Shown here one piece after another: positions 1 through 10,069 of a stretch of DNA of 64,000 bases; position 1 is the stretch's first letter; each line of letters begins with the position of its first letter. The notes below the pieces were generated by a model. That model worked only from the letters and a program-made list of their open reading frames with translations. It ran no database searches and was not told where the DNA came from. The position numbers and the translations under genes are program-made. The stretch comes from Phyto melanocephala (Eukaryota; Arthropoda; Insecta; Diptera; Rhinophoridae). The stretch covers positions 33,841,201-33,905,200 of the forward strand of contig OW799235.1 of the NCBI GenBank assembly GCA_941918925.1, given 5' to 3'.

Positions 1-194
1 CAATTTCTTAATTAGAAAAGTGGGCAGTGTCAGGCCCATACAAAAAAGTTATCATTTTCAGCTACTTGAACTTCACCGATTTTTCCGAAACTTTGCACAC
101 ATATTTTTAGCTTCCTGCACTTGATATTTAATTAAAATTCAGAATGCATTTTTATTTATTAAGGGGCGTAGCAACGCGCGCCGGCCTTGGCTAG
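1..194 (+). mobile_element. Non-autonomous Helitron, 3' end only
   Basis: This is the terminal part of a Helitron family that recurs in the window. It contains one internal repeat unit (GTGGGCAGTGTCAGGCCCA near 20) and the subterminal GAATGCATTTTTATT. It then has the GC-rich hairpin stretch GGCGTAGCAACGCGCGCC and ends CTAG at 191-194, followed by T. The CTAG|T end after a GC hairpin is the classic Helitron 3' signature. The 5' part lies outside the window. Confidence 0.8.
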
Positions 195-213
195 TAATAT
201 ATAAAATAAAAAA

Positions 214-500
214 AAAGCTGGGATTCGATGGCACGTTTACTCTAACCAGTATACCACGTTTGTAGGTATGTATGTGTTGTAGGTTGTTGTTGTGGAAAAA
301 AAACGAGGTGGTCGTGGTTTTTTGCTCATATCTCAGAAAGTTATAGGGCGATTATGCTGAATTTCAATAGCGATTCATTCCCGGATATTTCCAAAAGATT
401 GCTTTTAAAAGTTGATTTAAACCAACACACGGACAGACTGGCAGACGGTCAGAGCTTAATCGATATTTATAAGCTTTCAGAAAATATATACTTTATGGGA
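214..500 (-). repeat. R1 dispersed repeat fragment
   Basis: Read on the minus strand this matches the R1 family seen at 42102-42858. Shared landmarks are the TCGAATCCCAGC box, the CCACGACCACCTCG segment, the 'gagatatgagcaaaaaacc' segment, and the ACTTTATGGG / TTTCTGAAAGC block near 480-500. Both ends are missing. Confidence 0.65.
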
Positions 501-570
501 TCAACGTTTTGAAGCCCCCCGACATCGCCTGGACCCGAGTGAGGTATTAAAATATCAGAAATATTGCAAA

Positions 571-1330
571 TTTTTTGCTGTTGGGTATGTATTAAAAATA
601 AGAAAAACAAAAGAAAAATTAATGTAGAAGGAATGAAATTAAATGAAAACCTGCAAAAAAAAACAGTCCTATCAAGCCTCCATTGTACATCTGCTTCTCA
701 TTCCACCCAATGATATTCTCTACTTTGTACTCCGATACATAAATCAACTTATTGTGGAATCAATTACCTTAACACCTAATGCTATGGTTCTGTAGTAACT
801 TGCTTATCCTCACAAATCCTTAAGTGATTTGGAGTGTCGTGTTTCAATATACCAGTCTTAGCCTATACTAGACATTGTCCTGTTATAACCCCAATATGGC
901 CCTCAGACATACCCTATCTAATTTCAGCAGTATTGTAGGCCGCCAAGATAACTATTTTTCTAAGATTTTAGTATAAAGTATTTTTGTGCCTGTATAACCA
1001 TTGACCTGCAGTCTCTTTTGCCCTCCATGCCACATTAATTTAGTCTAGTCTAACATCCAATTCCAACAAAATAATGCATAGAACTAATGCATATTTTGTT
1101 TGTAAACATGAATTGTTTAAGATACATGTTTATTTAATTTTGAAGCACATAAGGTGTCTTCGCATTTAAGGTGTATTGAAAATGTAATTCACTCTTAATT
1201 ACTTCCACTGGAATACTATGTACATATGTACCATGGTATCCTAAATATCTTGTTTTATTAAATAAACAACAATAAAGAAGTTTTTAATTATACACTCTTT
1301 CAAGAGAACACCTCTTAATTGTGGACAAAT
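571..1330. other. Intergenic AT-rich stretch, no gene seen
   Basis: I found no exon of recognisable protein and no clear repeat termini. The terminal exon of the elgi gene, expected downstream of 2208 on the minus strand, was looked for here and not found. Confidence 0.5.
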
Positions 1331-1339
1331 TAAGGGCAA

Positions 1340-2020
1340 CCTAAGCTGTCCACGTTCACACGATAAATAGATCTACGTTCCGGAACAACAAAGTTCAACT
1401 CGGCCAAAAATTGTCAACTCATCAACAGCTGTATCAGACAACAGTTTTTTTTACCCAGGTGAGGATAACTGGCTGGCAAATTTGCTCACTATTCTCTTAA
1501 TTATAGCCGGCATGGAACAAAACTGAGGTCCTGATATTTAGGAATAACATCAACTTAGTCAAATGTACAGTCTGCAATAACTGTTGTCACCTTAAAAGAT
1601 GCTCAGGTCTCACTAGGCAGAGTCAATGGTCACCCAGCTACGTGGCGAGCTTTTGTAGCTCTTAGCCAAGAATTCTCAGCACAAGCCCTGCCATTATGTT
1701 ACCACAAATACATATCCGAACTCCACCTTCAGGACAAAATAGAAAAATGGCAATTTCAGATAATAAGAGACTACTCCCAATTCACACCCGATTCACCTTG
1801 GCACAGCTTTGAGCATCTTACTTAACAGCTATCGTAAGCGAATTCCACCCGTAACTCTCAATCGATGCCCTGTTTGCTTTAAAGCCCTCATGACACTTTG
1901 CATTTATTTAATTTTTCCAAGAGGCCTACTAATTTGCGTCCTCTTGACCTATGGTTAAGACCGAATGAGGTGGCACAATTTCTCCAATTTACACTCCCAT
2001 CTGATACGAATCACAGATAA
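1340..2020 (+). pseudogene. Non-LTR retrotransposon ORF2 remnant (3' end)
   Basis: The strand + reading 1825-2020 gives LNSYRKRIPPVTLNRCPVC, then, after a one-base frame change, SPHDTLHLFNFSKRPTNLRP and LDLWLRPNEVAQFLQ, ending at TAA 2018-2020. HLFNCxxxPTxLxPxDLWxxPxEVAxFL is the usual C-terminus of fly non-LTR retrotransposon polyproteins of the LOA/Jockey-like groups. Upstream, 1555-1665 reads CTVCNNCCHLKRCSGLTRQS, resembling the Cys/His domain of such ORFs. The two pieces are too close for an intact ORF2, so the copy has an internal deletion and frameshifts. The clade assignment is from memory of the motif. Confidence 0.6.
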
Positions 2021-2207
2021 TTAAATTATTTATTACCATTTTTTGACAGGAAGGAACATTTGTCGACAGCGGAGCAGTTACAACAACAACTATTAAGAGT
2101 TTTCACACAAACTGCTTTAGAAAACTGTGGCATTAAGAGTAACGTAACAGATTTGTAGTAAACAGTAAGATTTTTAAAAAATATATAGTAAGAGTAACTA
2201 AATTTAC

Positions 2208-3998
2208 CTGGTACTCGCCGGCACACATAATTATCATATATACGACGGTTGTTTTGCCTAGTTTCTAATGAACTTAATCCACGTGGCCAACGTCTTTCAT
2301 GGCAATTCTCCATTAGATTATCTAAAATATGAGGAGGACAACCGGATTCGGATAGAGCTCGTTTAATCATCATCTAAATTAGGTAAACAAAAAATAATTA
2401 ACTTTTATCAGTTATACAGCTTCATAGCAAATTTTAAAGGCTCAATAACTTCCCACCTGTAAAGCATCATCTGGTGTTGAGATCATACCACCCCAACGAG
2501 TTACTCGTGCTCGTGCCAATGTACTGCTCCAACGAATAACTTCATCACGTTCCATTTGATCTGCTATTGCACGCATGGCTGGATTTGAAACTCTCATAGC
2601 ACGCATAAAATCTTTGAACAGCTGCAATTCACGTTTCAATTCGTTTATAGTTAAGTTTTGATCTGCAATTTCGGTCTTAAATTCGATCATCTTTTGCTGC
2701 TGAGTCAAAATCATTGTGCGCAATTCCCGTACACAGTTGTGATCCTTTAGTTCATCTTTAGGTATAACAAATCCGCAACCCTTTTCGCAGGGTAAAGGTT
2801 TTTTTGGATTATGTTCACACTCTTCAAGGTGATTATTAAGTGCGTCAAGTTTAAGAACCAAAGTACACCCATATGCAGCATTATCACAGCTTATTGAGAG
2901 TCTATAAAAAAAAGAAAAATTTTGACAAAAATTGGGATTTAAAATAATAACGTATCTTTTGCCTAATTTCCTTGTATAAATTAAGTTCTTAAAGGCTTAG
3001 ACACATAGCAACAACTAACACCAACGATCGAAACGGTTAACACAATAAACACTTTGTAAGCGAATATTTACTCTGAAAATTAAAGTAAAGTCAGCTGGTA
3101 GCTGTCAAACTGCTTTAAGTTCTTCAGCAACAAAAATTTAGAAGTAGTACAACGTAAATAAATAATTTACATATTCACGACTTCTGTATCAAAAGGATTC
3201 AGTCTTAATAATAATTAATAAATAATTGTTATGTTATGTTAAAAGTTGATGGAAACGTGCCGAATGGGATTAAGCCCTCTTTTATTTCTTTTTGAAATTA
3301 CATTCATGACAACGTTGAGACGCTCTTACGAATTTTTTTTTTTCAAATAAGTCAAATAACAAATTTCTTAGCGAATTAAAACAAATAAAAGAAAATTACA
3401 TTCACATAAAACTTTGTACCATTTTCCATTTGTCTTTCCTCTTTCACCACAAACTAAATCAAAATCACCCAATTAGACGACGACTAAGAAAAACGATATT
3501 TTAAATTAGCTATTAGTTAATGATTCGATTAATTAACTACGGAAATTTTCAGTTCTGTTCTAACTAAAAACGATTTTTTGTCATCCTTGAAAAACAGAAA
3601 AGATAATTTATGAAATTAACGGCGGTATTCATCATAAAGACCTGTGTGCTAACTATGTTAGGAATTTAATATTAATATTTCCAATACACTTGTTTCTTTT
3701 TTAACTTACCGTGACAGAAGGTTTCGTAATATTCTTGGTACCGCTCGTAGGTTAGCCGTAGTTAATGCATTGCGATCAACAGGGCAGGTTGGTTGACGTG
3801 ATAGCCATTCATTGATGCAGGCACGACAGAATGCATGTTCGCACATGGCGGCCTAAAAATTATAAAATTAAACAACTTTTGAAGTTTATGGGTTTAAAGA
3901 CAACTAACTTGCAAAGGTTCTTCTAAGACACCGGAACAAATGGGACATGTTAACTCTTCATCGACCTCGCCCTGGAAACGATGTAGGTCATAACCCAT
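2208..3998 (-). CDS. elgi: RNF41/Nrdp1-type RING E3 ubiquitin ligase (early girl), 3' partial
   Basis: E3 ubiquitin ligase homologous to vertebrate RNF41/Nrdp1, which in mammals promotes degradation of ErbB3/4 receptors and partners with USP8. Four exons are read on the minus strand: 3998-3909, 3852-3710, 2901-2457 and 2373-2208, all with GT/AG junctions and compatible phases. The protein starts MGYDLHRFQGEVDEELTCPI and has a RING domain with Cys/His ligands at about residues 18-57 (CPIC, CEHAFC, CPVD). This is followed by a Cys/His finger (CEHNPKKPLPCEKGCGF), a helical coiled segment rich in Gln/Glu, and the C-terminal RVTRWGGMISTPDDALQ and GCPPHILDNLMENCHERRWP motifs that define the Nrdp1 family. 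About 281 residues are here against 317 in the human protein. The missing ~36 residues (after VPG) need one more exon, not found between 1 and 2207. It probably lies off the left edge, beyond retrotransposon and Helitron insertions. Confidence 0.93.
3126..3210 (+). repeat. Diverged fragment of the CCCAGCAAAA (C) family
   Basis: Within the second intron of elgi, the stretch AAATTTAGAAGTAGTACAAC with a downstream CGACTTCTGTATC parallels the start of the 400-bp C family (AATTAGAAGTAGTGCAAAGC ... AGACTTC). No termini are preserved. Confidence 0.35.
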
Positions 3999-4859
3999 AG
4001 TTTAATCTTTTGTGTTATTTCAATGTTGTTAGTTCTGCTGCCACTAATGTTCGACGGCAATTAAAATAAGTTTCAAGCTGGCTTTTAATAATCAAGAAAT
4101 GTTGTTCCTAAATGTGAACAATTACAACACATTTAGAAAAAAAAAAGAGATATAAGATCGTATAGTTAAGGTCTGGATAAATTGTACATACCAACAATAA
4201 AAAAAATAAACAAATTTTGCTGTAGATGATTGCGTGAGAGCCCCTTTTTGCCACTCTCTTATCGATTACTTTGTTGCGTTTTTAAATTAAAATTTATTAA
4301 GCATAAATTACGCCAGTTTTTACTTTCTGATTAAGTTTTGTAAATTTCTGCCCAAGTATTATTTTACAATTTTACTGAAATTATTTTCATATTGAACCTC
4401 GCTGTAGCTAACAATTTTTAATTCGTCCTTTTTAAAGTATTCACTTATATACTATTTTAAACATAATTTAATTTAAAGACAAGTATTAAATAATAAAATA
4501 TCGTTTTTATTTATTAAATATACTTTTTTCACAATGCAGACAATTTTTTTCTTGTTTCCAAGAGCAGCGAAATTTATACACAGTTGTACATATTAGTATT
4601 AATAAAGTTTCACTACAATATGTGTTGCTTTAAATAAACAGTGTTGTATTTAGCATACACCATTTTATAAAATAGACAGTTATTTTAAATTTGATTAAAA
4701 ATATGTAATTCAAGCAACGAGCTCCTAACGGTTTTTGCGATTTTTTAAATAAAATGTATGAAAGTTATTGCAACAGAATTTTTCTTTATTATTATTGTAT
4801 AGGTACAAATTTCAAATTCAAAAGTTGGTTTAAAAACAAATTTTTATAAAACCTTTTAC
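3999..4859. other. 5' flank of elgi, no other gene seen
   Basis: Very AT-rich sequence upstream of the elgi start codon. Promoter and 5' UTR of elgi are expected here, but I cannot point to a defined core promoter element. Confidence 0.4.
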
Positions 4860-5520
4860 CTGCGGTGCCAAGGGCTTATATACATAGCTTTGTCATTTCG
4901 TTTGTAATTTCTACAATATTCATTTATCCGTCCGTCCATACTTGTGTTGGAAATCAACTTTTAGGAGTCCTTAAATGTTTCTCAGATCTGTATGTTGTAT
5001 CAATCTTTTGCAAATATTCAGAAATTAATCGATATTGAAATCCACTACGATCGCCTCATAACTTTCTGAGATAAGAATAAATCAACATTTTTCAGTTCTA
5101 TGTTAATTAATGAGGACGTTTGCTACTATTTATAGGTATGATATGATATCTAGGGATGTTCTTAAAACCTTTTGGATAAATAAGTTACAAAGCAACAAAT
5201 TTATAGGCCAAAGAAAATTTAAAAATTATTTTTTGGTATTAAAGCACCTAATGTAATTTTGGACATACTAAAGACACCAAAATACAATGCGTACTCTCAA
5301 AGATTACTGCTGAGAAAAACTGACAAATAGGTTTTCGGTGTTTTTCCAAACATTCACAAACTAAATTTTTTTTGCTAAGCTTCTGAACAAGAAACAGAAA
5401 TAATATGGCTATTAAAAGAAAGAGCTTGACTAGCAGAATATAGAAAATTAAAAGCAATTTAAATACACGATGGCAGCCACTAAAAAAGGTGTACAATTCA
5501 TTTATATGTTTAAGGATCAA
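4860..5520 (+). repeat. R1 dispersed repeat, degraded copy
   Basis: It starts with TGCGGTGCCAAGGGCTTATA and 'agctttgtcatttcg', the R1 left-end block. It continues with 'aaatcaacttttagga' and 'cgatcgcctcataactttctgagat'. The minus-strand reading frame at 5248-5520 is low-complexity and has no recognisable domain, so I treat it as repeat. Confidence 0.55.
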
Positions 5521-5814
5521 ATCTAGTAATTAAAACTGTACCTACTTCAAACCCCTCAATATTGGTTACAAACGAAAGGACTTGCACAGTAGAACATAAA
5601 ATATAATGGCGGATATAAGGCACCTTCTATACTCCTTGGCGTTTGTTTTTTTACTGAATTATAAAGACATTTTGACTACAGCTAGGTTCAACGCTGTTCA
5701 TATTGCCATCGCTGTAAAAATCAGATAGGTGCTCAGTAAGATACCACAAGTAGGCCAGGATTTGTTACCCTCAACAGTTGATTCAAGACAAGCAGCTTCA
5801 TTTAAAAAATTTTC

Positions 5815-7100
5815 AACCTTTTTACACACCACAAAAAATGGTGTGGGGGTATATAAATTTTGTCATTACGTTTATTACACATCGAAATATCCATTTTACA
5901 CCCCATAAAGTATGTATATGTTTTCTGAGTCCTGAGATCTAGCTTTGTCCGTTCGTCTGTCCTTATGTTAAAAGCACGATAATTCTCGAACTGAAAAGTT
6001 AGAGGATTCAAATTTTCCCAAAATTTTTCTATACATAAGGAATTTTGAAATGCATTAGTAGGTAAAAAAATTTCTTTCCGACATCAAAAAAAAAAAAAAG
6101 TAAGAGCACTATATTCAGCTGAGCCCAATTTTTTATGCCCACCATCAATTTGGTGTACTTTTATAGCACAAAATTTATTATTTTTTTATTAACAATAATC
6201 GCTATGGAAAAATCCTTTTATACTAAAATATGTATCACTTTCTTTGTATAACTTCGATATGCTAGTACAATATTTTCTTAAATTCAATGAAAGTGGGCGT
6301 TAAAGTAGGCGTGTCAATAAAGTTTCTGCTAATAAATACAACTTAGATATTTTAATATAGTCCTTTATTCCTTCAAAAACTTTGTCCATAGAGAAATTAT
6401 ATTAATTTAAGATAAAGCGTTGTATGGGAGGTAGGCGTTAAAGTAGGCGTGTCACAATTATTTTCTGACATATTAATGACATAGACTAGATAGCTATATG
6501 TACGAAATTTCATCATCATACCTCTAATTTTTCCGGTTTTATGAGCTTTTAAATTTCATTTACAGTAAATTATGTGAAAAGTGGGAGTTAGACTAAGCGT
6601 GTCGAAGTAGTTTTTGCTAATAAATTCAACTCAGATATTTCAATATACAATCCTTTAAGCTTCCAAAATTTTTATTCATAGAGAAATTACATGAATTTAA
6701 GCATTATATGGGAGGTGAACGTGTCACATTTATTTTCCGTTAGTACAAAGCCTTTGACCAAAAAGCAATGTTTGCAAAATTTCAGAATCATACATCTAAT
6801 TTTGTTAGTTTTATTACGTTTTAAATTTTGAATATACCGAAAAATACACTGTGCGTTATAAACGTTCGTACATTTTGTTCTATAACTTCTTTTCATAATG
6901 TATAGATTTATGCAATTTTTTGGGAAAAATAGTTTACTTAGGAAATATACATTCGAAATTTCATGACTCTACGTTAATGCGTTTAATGTGATTTTAAAAT
7001 AAAAATTGTCCAAAAAACGCGGAAAATTACCCTAAATTTTCGTGTTTGAGTGCATTTTTCATTTTGCTTTGGGATAATGTTTATTAGGTAAAATTTTTCA
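5815..7100. repeat. Two R2-type repeat copies, fused tail to tail
   Basis: 5815-6090 runs forward (ACACCACAAAAAATGGTGTG, 'taacacatcgaaatatcc', 'ccccataaagtat'). From about 6095 a second copy runs in reverse, beginning AAGTAAGAGCACTATATTC, the reverse complement of the hairpin end. It carries the paired blocks GTGGGCGTTAAAGTAGGCG that recur in inverse orientation at 8880-9200. Confidence 0.6.
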
Positions 7101-7149
7101 GGGTTATTTTTTATATTCCACAATTGCAGCCATTTTTTTCTCTCCTTTT

Positions 7150-7870
7150 AAATCAACAACTTATTTTAGGGGCCATTTTTTTACTACTTATTTTGATGTA
7201 ATTTTTGCAAACCACTTAAAGATATTTTTCGTTCAATCATTTTAAATAGAATACAAAATTAAAAAATATTAAAATATATTCAAATCAGTGTCATTCGGAG
7301 TAGAAACAAAGCCCTAAAATCCCGCCAACGTTGTAAAGGTATCCCAGAAACAGTTTGCTGATCGCTATGTGGTCAATTAGGTTGAAAGTAAAGACATCAG
7401 GGGATTCCCAGCTATACTTGTGGATATTTTTATTTGTAAATTTCGTACCGCCTATACATAAACGGTATATAGCGCACAAGTCCACTAATCTTTTATAATT
7501 ATCATTTTTTATATCACCAGCCCGTGGGACCCCATAACAGACTATATTAAAGTCTCCGAGCAAGATTTTTATGTCGCCACTCTGTATCGCTCATATAACA
7601 GATACAAATTGACTTTAAAATACATCTTTATTATCTCCATCATCATCTGCGAAACTTTGAGTGGAATCGTGCAGAGATGAGACGGTCACATACTGAGAGT
7701 ATTAGACCAACACCGTTTATATGTTTCTCACTGTTGCCAAATTTCGTCATCGTATTGGGGGATCATGTTGAATAACTTGTAGACGTTTCAGTAATAAGCT
7801 TTTTTCCGGGATAGGGGTATTAACCCGCAGCCTAACCTGCTTGAAGACGAGGGACCTGTAATAAATATAC
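7150..7870 (-). pseudogene. RTE/BovB-like non-LTR endonuclease fragment
   Basis: The 90-residue minus-strand frame 7291-7563 reads LGDFNIVCYGVPRAGDI, then NDNYKRLVDLCAIYRLCIGG, then NKNIHKYSWESPDVFTFNLIDHIAIS. LGDFN, the N-GLRLVDFC segment, the TRF...HKATW..PDG block and (Q/L)IDH are the catalytic-core motifs of the apurinic-type endonuclease of RTE-class retrotransposons. No reverse transcriptase is seen, and flanks are degraded. It is a dead fragment: only the endonuclease core remains. Confidence 0.7.
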
Positions 7871-8329
7871 TTTGGTATTGGTTATTGAATGGCGCCAATA
7901 TTTCGCCTTGGCTTTTAGTTTATATACTACAATTATATATTATTATGTAATGCATTATTATTTTCTTACCACTAAAGTTCATACATAACAAATTAACCAC
8001 TAAAAAACAAAGCTTAAAAATAGTTTTATCAGATAACACAAATAAGTAATAAATACAGTAAATCCTCACTTTGCGGACACGTATATTATATTTCGATCTC
8101 TGAAATTAGAGAAAAATCTTTTAACTAAATTAGTTTTATTAAAACGCTAAACCAAGAGTCATATTAATACAATATATTAATATGACTATTAAGCGGATAC
8201 GATTTTATTTGAGGTAAAAAAACAAAAAAAAACCATCACAATATCACACGTTAATACTTATACGACTGACTGTAAATATCCAAGATATACATAAATAAAA
8301 ATATAAAAAAAAAATCCATATTGCCGTGC
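7871..8329. other. AT-rich spacer, nothing recognised
   Basis: No coding frame or clear terminal repeats. A short palindrome around AATACAATATATTAATATGA near 8165 looks like chance in AT-rich DNA. Confidence 0.35.
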
Positions 8330-9850
8330 ACATTTTTATATCTACCACCAAAGAAAAACGTGTGGGGTACATTCATTTCGTCATTCCGTTTGTAACACAT
8401 CGAAATATCTAATTTAGATCCCATAAGGTATATATCATTTTAGGTATCATTTTAGGACGATCTAGCTATATCCATCCGTTTGTTGAAAGCACTAGAGCTC
8501 GAACCTGGGGGGGGTCAAATTTTGTCAGAACATTTCTTATACCCAAGGTTTGTTTGGTATTGAAAATGGGTTAATGGAAGAGAAGGTCAAAAAAATAATG
8601 TCCTTCTAACATGGAATAAAATGCGATTGTGTCTAAACACATTAACGTAGAGCGATAAAACTTCAAAAGTATATTTTCTGAGAAAAACTAATATCGATCC
8701 ATAAGAAATTTCTTTCAAATCTATATATATGTTACGAAAGGAGTTATAGATCAAAATGTACGAAAACTTCATGTCTTCATCGGTATATTAAAAATTTAAA
8801 ACATCACAACTAGATATACGGTGCTAAAATTTTGCAAAAATAGCTTCTTCATTTATGTTATTGGAATAACGGAAAAGTAATGTGACACGCCCACTTTAAC
8901 GCCTACCTCCCATATAACGCTTTATCTTAAATTCATGTAATTTCTCTATGAATAAGGATTTTGAAAGAATAAAGGATTTTCTATTGAAATATCTAAGTTT
9001 AATTTATTAGCAGAAACTACTTTGACACTCCTACTTCAACGCCCACTTCTCACATATTTTACTATTAATGCAATTTAAAAGCTCATAAAACCGACAGATG
9101 TATGATGATGAAATTTTTCAAATATATATTTCTCGACAATATAAGTAAAATTCCAAAAAATGAAGGTCACACGCCCACTTTAACGCTCACCTTTTATTTA
9201 AAGCTTTAATTTTAAATTCTCTATGAACAAGAATTTTCGAAGAATAAAGGACTCTAAATTTAAATTTGTAGGTTGAATTTATTAGCAGAAACTACTTTTA
9301 CATATTTTAGTGTTAGTGAAATAGAAAAGTTCATAAAACCACTCATGATGAAATTTTGCATACATACATTCCTCGTCAATATAAGTATAATTCCAAAAAA
9401 TATAATCCAAAAAATATAAAGCTTTATCCTCTATACGGACAAAAATTTTTCCAAAAAAAAAATTAAATCTGTAATGGATTACTAAGCTAAATTCAAATTC
9501 AAATTAATAATAAATAATAAATAAAAATAATAATACATTTAAATTAATAATATAACTTTAAAACTAAAAGATGCCATGCCCACACAAAGCTAATGTTATT
9601 TTCTAACTACCTCTGGGTACCAAATTATACTCTTCTGATTCCGGAAAAATACAATATTGTAGTAAAAGAGTCTGTAGAATAATTTTGTATGTCTCATTGT
9701 AAGAATAAATTTTATAAAAACAAGTGATTATTCCATAGCGATTACTGTTAATAACAAAATAATAAATTTTGTGCTAAAAAAATAAACACCACATTGGTGG
9801 AAGGTATCAAAAATTCGGCACAGCCGAATAAAGTGCTACTTTTTGTTTGA
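8330..9850 (+). repeat. R2 dispersed repeat, long copy
   Basis: It begins TATCTACCACCAAAGAAAAA and 'cattccgtttgtaacacatcgaaatatc'. It contains several internal blocks with ACACGCCCACTTTAACGC and TAGCAGAAACTACTTT. It ends with the hairpin ATTCGGCACAGCCGAATAAA followed by 'gtgctactttttgttt' (9821-9850). The left and right ends match copies at 5815, 6095 and 18185. Confidence 0.65.
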
Positions 9851-10069
9851 TTTTAAGATGGTATACTCTAATGTACATGCGAAAACGCATTCTTATCTGT
9901 TTAAACGATGGAAATAAGTTAATAATGGCTAATTTGGTTTTTATTTCTCACTAAACCAAGTAAATAATAGTATTTAATATTCATGTTTGTGTTTGCTAAT
10001 ACTTTAAATTATCAGTTTAAATTTTTTTGACTTATATACCAACAGCGTTCGCCACGGACCACTAGTGTA

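Noticed and set aside
8160..8190. Palindrome ATTAATACAATATATTAATATGA
   Set aside because: Low-complexity AT sequence, likely chance.
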